Part shown: positions 33,791 through 46,504 of the stretch, one piece after another
Numbering within the stretch: the first letter of the stretch is position 1
Layout of the letters: the number at the start of each line of letters is the position of its first letter
Source of the DNA: Anagrus nilaparvatae
Lineage: Eukaryota; Arthropoda; Insecta; Hymenoptera; Mymaridae
NCBI GenBank assembly: GCA_022575985.1
Contig: JAKSXM010000007.1
Location: forward strand, 29,266,501 to 29,330,500
Direction: 5' to 3'
Length of the DNA: 64,000 nucleotides
The notes under the pieces: generated by a model
What the model was told of the DNA's origin: nothing
The model's input: only the letters and a program-made list of their open reading frames with translations
Databases searched by the model: none
Translations under genes and position numbers: made by a program

Positions 33791-35877
33791 ATAGGATAAA
33801 AATATACTATTGTGCTGTTTTTTATTCTCAAAGGAAAGTTTTCATTATTTTTTTTTTTTTGTCTTTTACTTCATTAGTGGAATTGATTATATATATATTT
33901 GCTTAACAATTTCAATTTTTAACAGAATATTGAGAATCGAATAAAATTGTAAAAAGGTTAATTTGAGAATTTTCAAAATTTGCATACTTTAAATCCATGT
34001 TGACCCTGCTTAATTAGTAAAATTATATCGAGGGACTTTTCTTGTCCCAAATTTTTATATCTGGTCAAAAGAGGAATCTCATAAAATTCCCGGAAAATTC
34101 TGAATAACCTGGAAAAATAATTTGTATAATCAGAGTTAAAATGTAAACTATTGTCAAAAATGAAACTCAGCATTTTTTCTGGGAAATTCAGGAAAACCCG
34201 GAAAATTTAATTCAGAAAGTCAGCATTTAAGTTTTAACTATTGATCTTTAGATTTCTTTCATCGCTTGGTTTATATTTTTGGTCATAAAATTAAAAATTT
34301 TTGTTGGAAAATGAGAAATTCAGAAATTTCCTTCATTTCAAAAATGAAATTTGACTTTGGACATTTCATTATAATAATGAAATAGTATTTATCGTTATGA
34401 ATGATTATAAGAAGCGTTTATCACTATATACTGAAGAAAAAGGAGGAACAAAGACGACGCTAACGCGTCGATAAATACGCTTCTTATATAATCATGAATA
34501 ACTATTTATATTTTTTATGACAACAGTATAATATAAATAGTTTTTCAGGCAAATGGATAAAATATTAATTAAAATAATTATTAATTTATTTAAAAAAAAA
34601 TATATAAAATACAAATCAAATGAGAAATTAAGGATATTCATAGTAAATACTTCTCACTCTATCTCTCTCTATTCTATAGTAGGTATGTATATCCCCACTC
34701 AACAATCTCCTTTCACATTTTTCAAAATAGTTATGAAAAAGCAAGGTTATTTTCAGTGTCCGACATTATTAATTTCTATGTCAACATGGTAAATTAGATT
34801 GTTCAAAAAATCGAACTTCGTTATTTACAGTGATTATTCCTATCCGTGTACTTAAAAAAATATTACTATTGGTATAGTATAAAATAAGAATTGCAATTTG
34901 TAGTATAAAAACAGTAAAAGTTACAATATGTTTTTAAAATATTTTATTGAGTTGTCGTTTAAAAACTTTAACATCTCGTATAGTAATTTTTAGTATGATT
35001 CTTCGGTATACAAATAGCATATGTGCATATCTCACTAAGTGGTTATATTTCTAATTTTATAAAATAAATTTTATTTTTGAGAGCGCAATAATGAAATTTG
35101 GACAGAAGTTTAATAAAACAATAAAAATTAAGATTTTATTTGCGTAACTTAATTTTAAGCTACGGCGTTTGATAAATGAACTTCTTAAATTAAAAAATAT
35201 ATTTAAGGTTATAATTACTAAATGATGCAATCAGTTCTCAAAAATACTGGAAAATATACAGGTATATAACAATAAATTTTATTTCTGTCCAAAAACCAAT
35301 AATAAGAAGATAAATTTTCAATTTTTTTATAAACAAAAAATTAAATGTTCTACAGACTGCGCAATAGGTATAGCTAAGCTAAGCTCCTTGAATCTTTAAC
35401 TCACTGCTAACATAAAGCCTAAAATATAGTTAACATATTAGTTATTAAAAAATTATTTTAAAAAAAATTTTATTTTTGCAGTTTCATAAAATTTTAATTT
35501 GTAAGAAAAGTTCCTGATTGTTTCAAAAAATCACTCAAAGCATTCAAATTATTTGTCTTTAAACTTCCTATTACTAAATAATTGTTTTAAAAATTCTTTA
35601 TCATTATACTTCATTTTTATTTGACTACTGCTAAAATCATGGGCGGATCAAAAGGGGGGTGGTAAGGGTGATTGCCTCCCCTGAGCTCCAAAAAATGCAT
35701 GTTTTTTGTTCATAATTTTGTTTTTTTATACAAATTTCATAAAAAAAACATACAAAATTTTGCTTAAGCGCCCCACCCCCTTAGGCCCCTGGTTAAAATA
35801 TGATCGCATTATCTTTTAATAATTTATTAAATCATTTAGTTGTGCCTTCTATGATTTTTGAAACATCTTTTTTACTA
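33791..35877. other. AT-rich sequence with one small MITE
   Basis: Apart from the MITE at 34380-34507, no gene or clear element is seen. Around 35640-35800 a G-run block and a C-run block ('aaaggggggtgg' and 'gccccacccccttaggcccc') suggest the ends of a small element. Short open frames at 33694-33906, 33973-34173 and 34553-34792 have no recognisable domain; the first is created by the hairpin repeat. Confidence 0.5.
34380..34507. mobile_element. 128-bp hairpin MITE
   Basis: 'aaatagtatttatcgttatgaatgattataagaagcg' pairs with 'cgcttcttatataatcatgaataactattt', each broken by a few mismatches. The loop holds GACGCTAACGCGTCG. Confidence 0.7.
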
Positions 35878-37935
35878 CAGTAGTGGTAGGCATAAAATCA
35901 CCTAAATCGGGGAAAATTAGGAATCAAAATTTTTTCTTTCGTTTTGTGAAGTTAAAAGAAAAAAAACAGAAAAAGTATATTTTCCTCACTTTAGCTGCAC
36001 CGCATGGCCATAAATTTTTCAAATATCTCGTAAACGGCTCAAAATAGGAAGATTTAACAAAGAGCATTTTTGATGGCGATAAAATTTTACAAAAAAAGGT
36101 CCAGTAAAGTTTTTTTTTAAAATGCATTCTTTTTGCCAAAATAAGCGTGCAAAAAGGACGTAATATTGTACTGACAGAAAATTAGTGGCAAAGTTGCTTA
36201 ATATGTAGTTATTTAAGCAGTATAGATTTTTTTAATTGAAAACCACAGTATTTGCGCGCAAGGCGTGCAGACTTGTATTATGATTTTATCGATTTTTTTG
36301 ATTATTTTTTAAAGTTTTTTTAATGAAAATAATAATTTTTTTTTATCAAACAATATTAAATATATGCGCGATTTGCGCGCTGAATTATAATGAAAATTTT
36401 TATGATTTTTGTAAGTTTTTTTAAAGTAATTAAACAAATAATTTAATTAACGAAATAGTTGTAAGCGCGCTAAGTATTAATGGACTAACTTAATTTTTTA
36501 TCTAGGAATTAATTAATTTTAGAATTCAATAAATTTGTAATAATCTTTTTGTATTTTGGTTGTAAAAGGTAGTAAAAAAAAATTGCAAAAAATTGTTTAT
36601 AAAGAATTATAAATTTATTTTTCTCAATACATTTATTTAGTATTATTAGTAAACCGTAAATTTGTACAAATTTTAATATACTATCAATTTAAAAATGCAT
36701 TCTATTATTTAATTATAAAAAAAAAAACACATTGCTCCGAAATTTGTATACACAAAAACCTCAAACGACTCCAGATGTATAATAATAATAACCGGTATAT
36801 TTACTATGTTTCTCTTTCAGTAGGCGCTTGAAGGAGAAAATATAGAAAGAAGAAGAAGAGCGCGATAGTATATAAAAATTATAAAATTTTATTTAAAAAA
36901 ATTATTTTCTTTGGCGCTCTCATCTTAAAAGAAAAATTCATGGAAAAAATTGATTATTATAGTTTTGTAAATTGAAAACTCTATTTTCAGTAGCAACAAA
37001 AAATTTTTTTCTAGGCCGAATACTTTTTAAGATATTGTAAAAATAATGGGCAATATTTCATTACTTTTTATTCGGTGGAAAACCATCAATATCTGGAAAA
37101 TGGAAAACTTTTTTTCAAATTTTTTTGCTGGACTCTAATAAGCAACACCTAAACTATAAATTGTGAAAGAATCAAGTTTCTATCTGTATTTTTAGATGAA
37201 TTATACTCATTTTAGTAAAAAATATACAGCTTTTTAAAAATTTTGAAAAAAATTAATTTTCTTTATCAGCGGCCCATTTTAGAAGGCTAGGAGGTATCAA
37301 AATTTGCTTTATCAGAAAAGTAAGCCAAATAGTCATAAAAAACATGGCAAAAAAATTTTTTTTGTTTTTTCTATTTTTTCTTGTGTTTTTGGCCGTTTTT
37401 CAAAAACATAAAAATTTCCGAAAATTTTCATTTTCAGTTTTAGGGTGAAAAAATTTTTTTTTTTTTTTTTAATTTTCAGTGAATATTATTTTATGCTTAA
37501 AATTTCATGTAAAACAATTTTTTTTAGTATAGCGCTTAAATATATTTAATTAGGCTAATTTTTAGCCGAGCGTTAACTCTAGCGCGCTCTGTTTTTATGT
37601 ATATACCAGGCGCGACTTTATAAAAAAAGGTTACATTTTCAATGCGTTTTTTTCATAATAAATATTAATCTTACGAAAAAAATCATAAGGACCTTTTTTT
37701 TGTAAAATTTCCTCGCCATCAAAAATGCTCTGATGTTAAATTTTGCTATTTTGAATCTTTTACGAGAAATTAAAAAAAAACGAAATTTTTTAAGTTTTGG
37801 CCAAAAATTTATGGCCAAGCAGGACACGCAAAGTGAGGAAAATGCTCAAATAGGTTTATGCTTCCATTCAAGAAACTAATGCAACCTTGAAACTTTTGAT
37901 TCCTAATTTTACCAGTTTAAATTCTTTCACTACTG
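35878..37935. mobile_element. Tc1/mariner-type palindromic element, 2058 bp
   Basis: It begins CAGTAGTG (35878) and ends CACTACTG (37935), flanked on both sides by TA (35876-35877 and 37936-37937). Arms of about 300 bp match imperfectly ('aaaattaggaatcaaaa', 'ttatggccat/atggccataaattt', 'catttttgatggcgataaaattttac'). TA duplications and CAGT ends are typical of Tc1/mariner. The interior (36180-37600) is AT-rich with several GCGCGC spots. I found no transposase. Confidence 0.72.
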
Positions 37936-37937
37936 TA

Positions 37938-40264
37938 CTATTTAGAGTTTTTAATTTTTTTCAAAATGTATATTTCTTGAAATATAGATTTTAATGATCC
38001 ACGAAGTATGATCCACAACTATAAAATTTAATTTTTTTTTAAAGCATTAAATTCAAATCAAAAACATCTTTTTTGAACTAAGAATTAAATATACGTAATT
38101 CTTACACGTTTGTTATTTTTAGGTTATTGGTAAACAACGCTTCTAAATTGTAGGATTAGTTTATATAAAACTGAGGTTTATACATACAACGCATTGAATA
38201 AAGCTATGCCGTTTTTTTTAACTGAAATCTTATAACATTTTACATAAATCACAAAAGGTTTTGCGAAGATTTTTTAAAAATTAAACGAGTGCTATTAAAA
38301 AATGTGATTTTAGTACCAAAATTACGCATCGACAACAAAGCCTTTTGATGTCGAAATCTAGTAAATTATTGGAGACACCAGTTTTTCTCAAATCACTTTC
38401 AAATTGTGAAACATTGAAGACAATTTTCACAATAGTTAGAAGTAAAAATTGTTCACGGCATTAATTTGTGGCTTAAAAACTTTCTTTGGTCGTATTTATT
38501 AGAAAATGTGGTTACCAATATTTCAGCTGGCAGAATTTTTTTTAGAAAAGGAGCACATTGTTTTAATTATGTGAAGAAATTATATATATTATTAATTTAT
38601 CAAAATGTATTTATAAAAAGGCAAATAGTTTTACGGCATTCCCTCTGTAATGTTAAGAATTTAAAAAGATTACCATCAAAATATTAGGGTTTCGAATCAT
38701 TCTAAGGCTGTTATTTCATAATAATTAAAAAAATTAGGCAAATAAATTTCAATAATTTTTTTAAAAAAAACAGAAACCTGGATTTTCATTAAAACCCTCA
38801 TGTATGCAATATAACTACTTGGTGAGATATGCCCATATATGTTTCATATTATGCCACTGAGGCATTATAAAATATTAATTCTTTCATTTTATCTCGCGGT
38901 ATCAACTTTATCTTACATCAATAAAAGTATAAATAATAGATTTTATTCAAGCTTTTAAAATATACGGCTAGAGACTAGTTAAATTTTACTCGCAAGTGTA
39001 AAAAATAGGTTATAGTTTGTGTATAAGGATACTGAGTTTCTAACTTAAACATACATAACTAGTGTACACTTTTTGTTTTTCTGTTTTTAATTCTTACTTT
39101 ATTTAAATTATGAATTTTATTTTTTATTTTATTAATTTAATTAATTTAATTTGCTATAATATGCTATAATTTGCTATCAAGAATATCAGGAACTAGAGAC
39201 AATTTAACTTTATCAAAATTAAATTTTATCTGAATATAATAACTAGTAAGTCATTATAAATAATGAATAGTCTGAATGAAGATATGCAGAATAAACAAAT
39301 ATGCATCTTATTTATTATTTTCATAATTTTATATTTCATCGTATTTCAAAAAATACACTCTCTCTACATTAATAATATTTTTTCTTCCAAGTGGGTTGAA
39401 TATATTTTTTGGGAACAAAAAAAGAATTCTTTAGAAAGCTTTTTACCTCCCGAGAAAGGATTGGCTTCGCCTCAGATAGTAATTAATGTACAATCTAAGC
39501 CATTCTTGTTTTGTTCCCTTAGTTAAAAATGTACTACTTATTTAATAATTTAAATTACACATTTTTTTTTAAATATGTACTGCCGGTGTATAGGGTATTT
39601 GACCCCAAACATCAATGGGTATCGCGAATAATTTTTTCTGAATTTTCGGTCAAGATAAATTTCGAATTCAATAGAAAACCCTTTCCTGACAAAATATCGT
39701 CACAATTGTTAGAATACCCCAAAGAGATACAATTTTTTTATGAATATCAGAACCAAAGCTTAGAGTTATGGTTAGTTTATAGCTATGTTTCATATTGGTC
39801 TTAAGTTACCTTTTTTTAAAAAAAAAACACTTAGCCTAACCAAAAGGGTTCCTTATATCGAAGATTAAATTAGTTCCTCAAAGCTTTTTTAAAAAAATAA
39901 TATAATTCTATTTCTTGTGGTTTCTTATAAGAAAAATCAGGTTTCGGTTTCAGAAAATATCTTTTAAAAATAATCTAACTTAGGTGTACTCCACCAAAAA
40001 TTAAAAACTTTTCGTTTCGAGAAAAACGCGTTTAAAGTTTGAAATCAAGTTTTTCCATATATAAAATTAAATTTTTTTTTATTTTTATTTTTTTTCTGTT
40101 AGTGTAACTTAGTAGGATGAAAATAAAAAAAGAAAATTGAAAATCGGTTCAGTAGTTGTGGAGTTATCTCATTCAAAATATTGAAAAACGCGTTTTTAAA
40201 AAATGAGCTAAAATTTTAAGCGTAGAAAAAAATAGAAATATGAGTTAAAAATTACTTAAATACT
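37938..40264. other. AT-rich intron sequence, no gene recognised
   Basis: Two adjacent open frames, 39263-39526 (87 codons) and 39529-39804 (91 codons), follow one another in the same direction but show no domain. They are rich in F/I/Y/K, as chance frames in AT-rich DNA are. 'aaatcggttcagtagttgtggagttat' near 40142 is a phrase common in repeats of this window. Nothing else is supported. Confidence 0.45.
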
Positions 40265-40430
40265 TTACAAATCTTCTGCAATTCCGGGACCTTGCAGCAA
40301 TCCTTCAACTTCCTCAAATTCCATCTCTTGAGCAGCATTTTCTTCTCTTAATTCGATTTTCCAAGTTTTAGCTAACTCGGTACTTAAAATGCTGTCTGAT
40401 GCTTTATTTTGAATATTTTTAACACTAATA
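40265..40430 (-). pseudogene. coding-like terminal segment, family not recognised
   Basis: Minus strand, about 55 codons ending at the TAA at 40265-40267: SVKNIQNKASDSILSTELA, KTWKIELREENAAQEMEFEE, then VEGLLQGPGIAEDL. The mix of acidic, A, Q, G and W residues is unlike the F/K/I/N/Y pattern of random frames here, so I think it was once coding. An AG (TGTATTAG) precedes SVKN..., so it could be a last exon or a transposon C-terminus. No start is seen, and I do not recognise the family. Confidence 0.4.
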
Positions 40431-41872
40431 CACAGTATATGTGTTTGTATATATGCATAATATCAATATAATATGTAATATAACAAAAAGAATTTAATTT
40501 TAGACCTATTAACGGTATTCAAGCAGCAGCTGCGTTCAAATTTTAAATATATATGTCTTGCGGCGCGCGCTATTATTTTAATTTTTGAATTTATTGATTT
40601 TTGAAAAAAAATTATCCAATAATCCCCCTTAAGCATGGTAATGCATGCTTCACTCAAACTAATTAACCAAAATGTAAACTTAAATTTTTTCAGATTTCGG
40701 TATACGTAATAAATATATATTACAATAGTATTTGCTATTTATAAGCATTAATAACGTGAAAGTGTAGAACCCTGTATTATGAATAATGTAAAATAGATTC
40801 AATATTTAATGTGATACGACAAAATAGCTATAATTTCGGTCCGAAGAGACATTTTGTAAAAAAAAAATAATAGTGAATATCTTGATAAAATTTCATTTTG
40901 CACAAACTAATTTACCTTATGTCATTTTCCTGCGGGGATATAACATGAATAAAGCATGCTAGCTCAGACTAATAATAATCAAAAATAAATTCTTCTATTA
41001 AAAAAAAAAAGTAAAAGAAAAAATAATAATATATTCAAGCTATTAAGGTGACAGTAACAATTGAATAACAAAAAAACGTTACTTTTTCTACATATAAATT
41101 AAAATTTATATGTTTATGAAATTTTTTTTTTCTGGTTTGATGTCTTCAAATTTCAGAAAAAGGAAAATTGTGAAAATTATTCAATTTTTTTCAAAAATTG
41201 CAATTTTTCGCACATGTTTTTCTGCAATCAAAAAATTGTCTTTTTTTTTTAAAAAACAATTCCATCAATCCAGAAGAAAATTGTATTTTAAAAGTGTAAC
41301 CAAAAAATTAAGAAGATATAATAATTATTTTTTGAGTTCTCGTGTACGCCAATTCGAAAACGTTATTTTGAGAAAAATGCGTTTAAAGTTTAGAATTCTG
41401 TATCTTACGTCTTTCGCAGTGTCTCGCTTAATCTTCTATAACTTCCTTCTTATTCAAGATATAATTATAAAATTTTTTTCTCCATATTCTTAAGATGTTT
41501 TCAAACCCAAAAAAACAACAAGAAAAAAAATCGATTTTTTTTTTTAATACAATTGTATCTGCAACCTTATTATTATATTCAGAAAAAATTTATTTTTGAT
41601 AAACTTTAATTGTCTCTAGCTCCTGATATACTTGATAGTGTTTTTTAAAATTCAAATTCGCAATTAATAAGCAAATTTATCTTTTTTATTGAAACCTTTT
41701 CATTAACAAATTTAAAAAATGATATTCAAAAATAAACACATATTTATTACCTTACAAAAAAAAAAAAAATGTCAAACCCTATTAAACCACATATATTTAT
41801 TTAAAAAATTATGGGGACCATTAATTAAGCCGAGTGTACCTAAAAAACTTTTTAAGATTTTATTTATAAATA
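40431..41872. other. AT-rich intron sequence, no gene recognised
   Basis: The 127-codon frame at 41110-41493 is K/F/R-rich, contains 'aaaaatgcgtttaaagttt', a repeat phrase also near 40025, and shows no domain. I treat it as chance. Confidence 0.45.
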
Positions 41873-41968
41873 TATACCGGGTGGAACGCATTTACCGCAG
41901 ATTTTTACATTACTGGTATATATCAAAGCAATGTAAATAACCGCGACAATTGTGTTCCACCTGGTATA
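41873..41968. mobile_element. 96-bp MITE
   Basis: TATACCGGGTGGAAC (41873) pairs with GTTCCACCTGGTATA (ending 41968). In between, 'atttaccgcagatttttaca' and 'atgtaaataaccgcgacaat' are also roughly complementary. Confidence 0.75.
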
Positions 41969-42810
41969 CTTATATGTGGGCAAGTCCAGGATAGTCTGGC
42001 CAGCCAAAAAATAAAAAATTTTTTTTCCATTTTGACTCTTCACTTTATTTCTCCTGGACAGCTGCTTTCAATCATCCAGAAAATTTGTTTTTCCATGATT
42101 TTTTTCACTATTTTCCCCAAAAGTTCGTTCAAAAGGTCTCATTGGTTTCCTAATAACTCTGAGTTGTGATATGCTATAATTGGTCCACAATCCTAAATTT
42201 TGGTTCTTCCGTTTACCTAAAAATCAGTAAAAATGTAAATATTTAAGAAGAAAATTTAAAAAAAATTAAATTAGACCTTACCACCATACATCCACTTGAA
42301 TATCTTCATCCGCTGGACTACATGAATATATTATAGCACAAAACTAGATCTAGATACTTTTCCTGGAGCTAAATCACCTAGAATCAACCTTGCATCAACA
42401 TCCAAAAATTAAAAAAACCTGTTAAAAAATGATAAATTACTACTAAAATAATTATAAGATATCAAAATAGATATGACTGAAAAATATGTTTTCAACAAAT
42501 TAGAAACCTAAAATTACATACTGCCAAAATCTGGAATTTGGAAAAATATAAAACACAAAGATTAATTTTTAAATTTTGAAAAAAAGTTTTTAAAAGAATT
42601 TTATACTTATCTGATCATTCTTTTCCTGGTGCACCTTCTTCTTCTTCGCTGTAAATCTGTGACTCAATTGTTTATTTCGAGATTATTTCTTAAAGAGCCC
42701 GTCAGGAATAGCCAACAACTATGGAAAATATGAAAAAGATTATTAGTTTAATTATATTGATTATATTTATTATAATTTTTTACATAATTAAATAGCTACA
42801 CAAAAAGAAC
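41969..42810. other. AT-rich intron sequence, nothing recognised
   Basis: No reading frame, element boundary or repeat that I could support. Confidence 0.5.
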
Positions 42811-45055
42811 ATTCTAGACCTGGAACTAAACCTAGCTGCAGGTAGGTTTTTTGATGTCCTGAAAATGCATCTGAAGTCAGAATTTACACTATACCCTCAG
42901 ACTTTGACCCAGCAACCCCAACCACCCTCTAAACTGCCTCAAAAGGTGAATATTTTATTTTATACAAATGTTAAAAATAAAAGTATCTTAGTTACGTATT
43001 TTGATGTTCTAAAAACGATCTGGAGTCAGAATTTACCCATCGCCCTTAGTTTTTGTTCCAGCTACCTCAGTGACCCTCTAAACCACTCCAGAGGTCGGTT
43101 AATAAATCGCTTTAAAGTATTACTGCGATTGCATGATGGTGCTAAGAACTTTTGTTGGAAACAGTAAGCACCTAAGAGCAAATTTGATTACTTATATCTC
43201 GTTAAAATCAAGAATGTTTCTTTTTGTATCTAGAATTCCCACCCTCAAAAGATCATTTTACACACTTTCTTCTGTGGATATCACCTGCCTCTCTTTTCAT
43301 TGACCAACAGTAGTCTGTCATCATATGAATATCCCATCTTCCTTAATATCGCCTTCCTAATTCTGCAATATCTTGGTGGAAAGTGTCACACAGTTCACAT
43401 TCTTCACTGCAATCACCTGAATTTTCTAGTAAAGAATCAAGATGCAAATCCAAAACATTTACTTTTAAACTCATGTTGCAGCCCAAAATATTTAAATTTT
43501 TCACCAGATTAGCAACATCTGTTTATAATTTTTAGCTTTATTCTTACCCAGAAACTATTTTACTATCTCCTTAACTATACATTTTCTCTATAAAAGCATC
43601 ATCTTTCATCAGTTTTCTTATATTAGAGCCATAAGAAATTCCTTCCTTAATTTTCACTTGCTTGAGGAATTTCATGGCCAAATATTTAAAGCATTTTCTT
43701 TCCTTGTCAACAGGCTAAACTTATTGCTTCATTATACTAAGTTTTATATGAAGTGATGTTAGCAGTATTTTATTTGGTTCAACTAACCGATTTTGTATAA
43801 TATTATTATACCGAATTTTGAACTCATTGAGCTGTGGCCATTTTTTTTTGTTACGTGATTAGCTTTGTCTCTACGGTTTCAAAAACATAGATAACATGAA
43901 AATTTTGTGTACCCTGAATGTTGACCTAGTGATATTGTAGCCATTTTGAAATCTCCATGAATTTGCCACAAATGTTTATTATATTGTAGTTGCTGAAGAA
44001 GAAACTCCATGTTACATTATTCTTCTTTCATGTTAACTGAATGAGCCACTGGAATAGAAGAATAAAGAATATAAGAATAGCTTTTGTTATAAAGTTAATC
44101 TGCTTTTAAGCTTCTCTTACTCGAGTCAATAAAAAGCCTCTACTCACTTTCCTTATAAATTAAGTCATTCTTCATTTGATTTATTAAGCCTTCTACTTTA
44201 TTAAAATACCAAAGGACTATCAGGTTTAATGTATGGTAGAAATTCTTTCTCCCTATAACGATATTCCGTAATTTTAGTTCCTTTTGCCAAAATATTGTAG
44301 TTAACCTACCTCTGGGGTGTTTTAGAGGGTTATTGGGGTAGCTGGAACAAAGACTAAGAGTGATGGGCAAATTCTAACTTGAAATTCGTTTTTAGAACAA
44401 CAAAAAACATGACTAAGATATTTTTATTTATAACTTTTGCAGAAAGTAAAATACTCACCTTTTTGGGTAGTTGCGAGGGTGTCGGGAGTAGCTGAGGCAA
44501 AAACTAAGGGTAATGAGTAAATTCTAACTTCAGGTTCGTTTTTAGAACATCAAAATACATAATTAATGTATTTTTATTTTGAACTTCTGTAAAAAATAAA
44601 ATATTCATTCTCTGGGGCAGTTTAAAGGGTGGCTGGGGTAGCTGAATCAAAAACTAAGGGTCGTAGGTAAATTTTGATTTCAAATTCGTTTTTAGTACAT
44701 TAAAATACGTAACTTAGGTAATTTCATTTTTAACTTTTACGCAAAATAAAATATTAACCCTCTGGGGCAGTTTAGAGGGTGTCTGGGGTAGCTCGGGCAA
44801 AAACTAGAAATCATGGGTAAATTTTGAATTTAATTTTTAATTTTGCAATTCTAAATTCGATTTTAGGACTTCAAAAAACGTAGTTTACATACTTAAATTT
44901 TTGACAGAGTAAAATATTTTCCTTCTGGGTCAGTTCAGAGGGTGGCTGGGGTTGCCGGGACAAAATCTAAGGATATAGGGTAAATTCTGACTTCAGATTC
45001 AATTTAAGGACATCGAAAAACATACCTGCAGGTAGGTTTAATTCCAGGATCAGAA
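42811..45055. mobile_element. palindromic element with tandem subterminal repeats and internal gene relic
   Basis: The terminal inverted repeats are 'cctggaactaaacctagctgcaggtagg' (from about 42819) and its complement 'cctacctgcaggtatg' on the right, ending at about 45053. They continue through 'gatgtcct.aaa.tgaatctgaagtcagaattta'. Inside each end are repeats of about 150-155 bp ('ctctggggcagtttagagggtggctggggtagc ... aaaactaagggt.. tgggtaaattctgacttca'), about two on the left and five on the right in mirror orientation. Between them, on the minus strand, lies a decayed protein-coding region (43235-44345). Long inverted repeats made of tandem units recall Drosophila foldback elements. No target duplication was identified. 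Confidence 0.7.
43235..44345 (-). pseudogene. decayed gene of an uncharacterised multi-copy protein family
   Basis: The minus-strand frame with stops and frameshifts reads in order: NKVEGLINQM; (stop for W) RLFIDSSKRSLKA; SIPVAHSVNMKEE; FLLQQLQYNKHLWQIHGDFK; LGQHSGYTKFSCYLCF; WPQLNEF after a frameshift; LVEPNKILLTSLHIKLSIMK; KYLAMKF; KIKEGISYGSNIRKLMKD; MSLKVNVLDLHLDSLLEN; FHQDIAELGRRY; GRWDIHMMTDYCWSMKRE. I remember the same ordered blocks (EWRLFIDSS, SIPVAHSV.MKE, LQ.GYTKf.CFLC, LPPLHIKLGLMK, K.KEGIFVGPQI, FHQDI...RYQGRW...MMADYCW) from a large set of uncharacterised proteins of insects and cnidarians. Its function is unknown to me. The start is not determined. Confidence 0.65.
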
Positions 45056-45597
45056 CTTTTTTTTGTTTTAGCTATGCTATTAATGAAAACCTAGCTATCT
45101 CATACTGAAATTTATTTATTTTGATTTATAAGTCATTAAATTTAAAAAATATACCCACTCAACATCGTGTTATAAGATAAACGCCGTGAAAGTATAATTT
45201 AGCGATAATTCCCCTTTGCATAGTATAATAAATTAGTTATTATACTATTGAAAGTATAATGTCGCTTTTCTATACTTTTAATAGTATAATTCACGCACAA
45301 TTCTACTTTTACGATTTAAAAAAAAAATATCTTCTAATTTGTTAAGTCAAATGCATGTGAAATTATTATTTTAAAAATAAAAATTAATTAAATGTTTCCA
45401 AAATAATTAATTCATAGTTTAAAAACTGTAGCACGGAGTGATAACAGTAAAATAAACCGGTTGTCAGTGTTTCCATCTGTCTGGTTTATTATTAATATAT
45501 TGTTTTTATTTACGTATCTTTAAAACTAACCTATAAATTTTCAATGCATGAAAAGGTATAAGAATAATTAAAAAAATCAAAAAGAAGCTGATAATAA

Positions 45598-45953
45598 TAT
45601 TCCTAAAAATAGCCTACGAATTAGCCAAAGACTTCTTGACAAAAATCCTAATTACAGAAAAAATGAATTAAATTTAGTCAATGTTACCAAAGATAATAAT
45701 GATGATAATCACAATAATTGTGATATAAATAAACAAAACTTCCCTGTAGTTACTAAACATTATATAGAAAATAAGCATAATTTTAATTTTCACAATTTTA
45801 AAATCTTAGATAAGGAACCATCATATCATAAACGAACAATCTCTGAAATGTTTTTCATACAGCTGCAAGATAACCCTGTCAATAAAAAAGAAGACACTCA
45901 AAAATTATTTCCCCCATACAGATCTGTAATACACAAATTCAAACAACAATAAC
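45598..45953 (+). pseudogene. PLE C-terminal coding remnant
   Basis: One open frame of about 118 codons ends at the TAA at 45951-45953. It has an N/D-rich segment, then FPVVTKHYIENKHNFNFHNF, KILDKEPSYHKRTISEMFFI, QLQDNPVNKKEDTQKLFPPY. The order 'H.iE..H.F.f...kIlD.E..Y.KR.iSEm..I.......N...DT..L...Y' is the C-terminus of the PLE endonuclease region. No RT precedes it (5'-truncated). The 3' UTR continues to about 46600 and includes the hairpin-GAAACGTC motif at 46505-46534. Confidence 0.8.
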
Positions 45954-46504
45954 AATAATTAATTCACCCGGCATAAAATCTTTGTTATCAACAGTTAGAA
46001 TTTTTATCATCCAAAATATCACACAGATAGCATGATATACACCAAATACAGTAAGTTAGAATTTACACCAAGTTATAATCAAAACATAACAACACACGTT
46101 TCAATCTTTTTATAAATAATTTGTTTTTTATCTATAACAATTAAATTTATAGTTAATTTATATTTTAATATGATAAAAATAGTGTTTTTCTTCAATATTC
46201 ATAATAATACATTAGATTGTATATTGACAAAGGGTAAATACTATCTAATATTTTCTATCAAAAATCATCGTTTAGTTTATTGATATTTATATTTTTTATA
46301 TAATGTTTCAGTGTTTCTTTTCATTAAAATGCCGATACTTTTGTATATAAATTTAAGTAAATTAATACTAAATGATACAGGTATTCAATCTAATATGTGA
46401 ATTATAATTATATAAATGTAAGAGAAAAAATCAGTGTTTACTATGTTAAATAGCCATAATTTTTAAATCTAAATTTTTAATTTTTATATGTATTGTTTTA
46501 GCTT

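Noticed and set aside
39263..39804. Two consecutive frames of 87 and 91 codons
   Set aside because: No recognisable domain; composition is that of random frames in AT-rich DNA; no splice or homology support.
41110..41493. 127-codon frame, the longest in its region
   Set aside because: K/F/R-rich, overlaps a repeat phrase also found near 40025, no domain.
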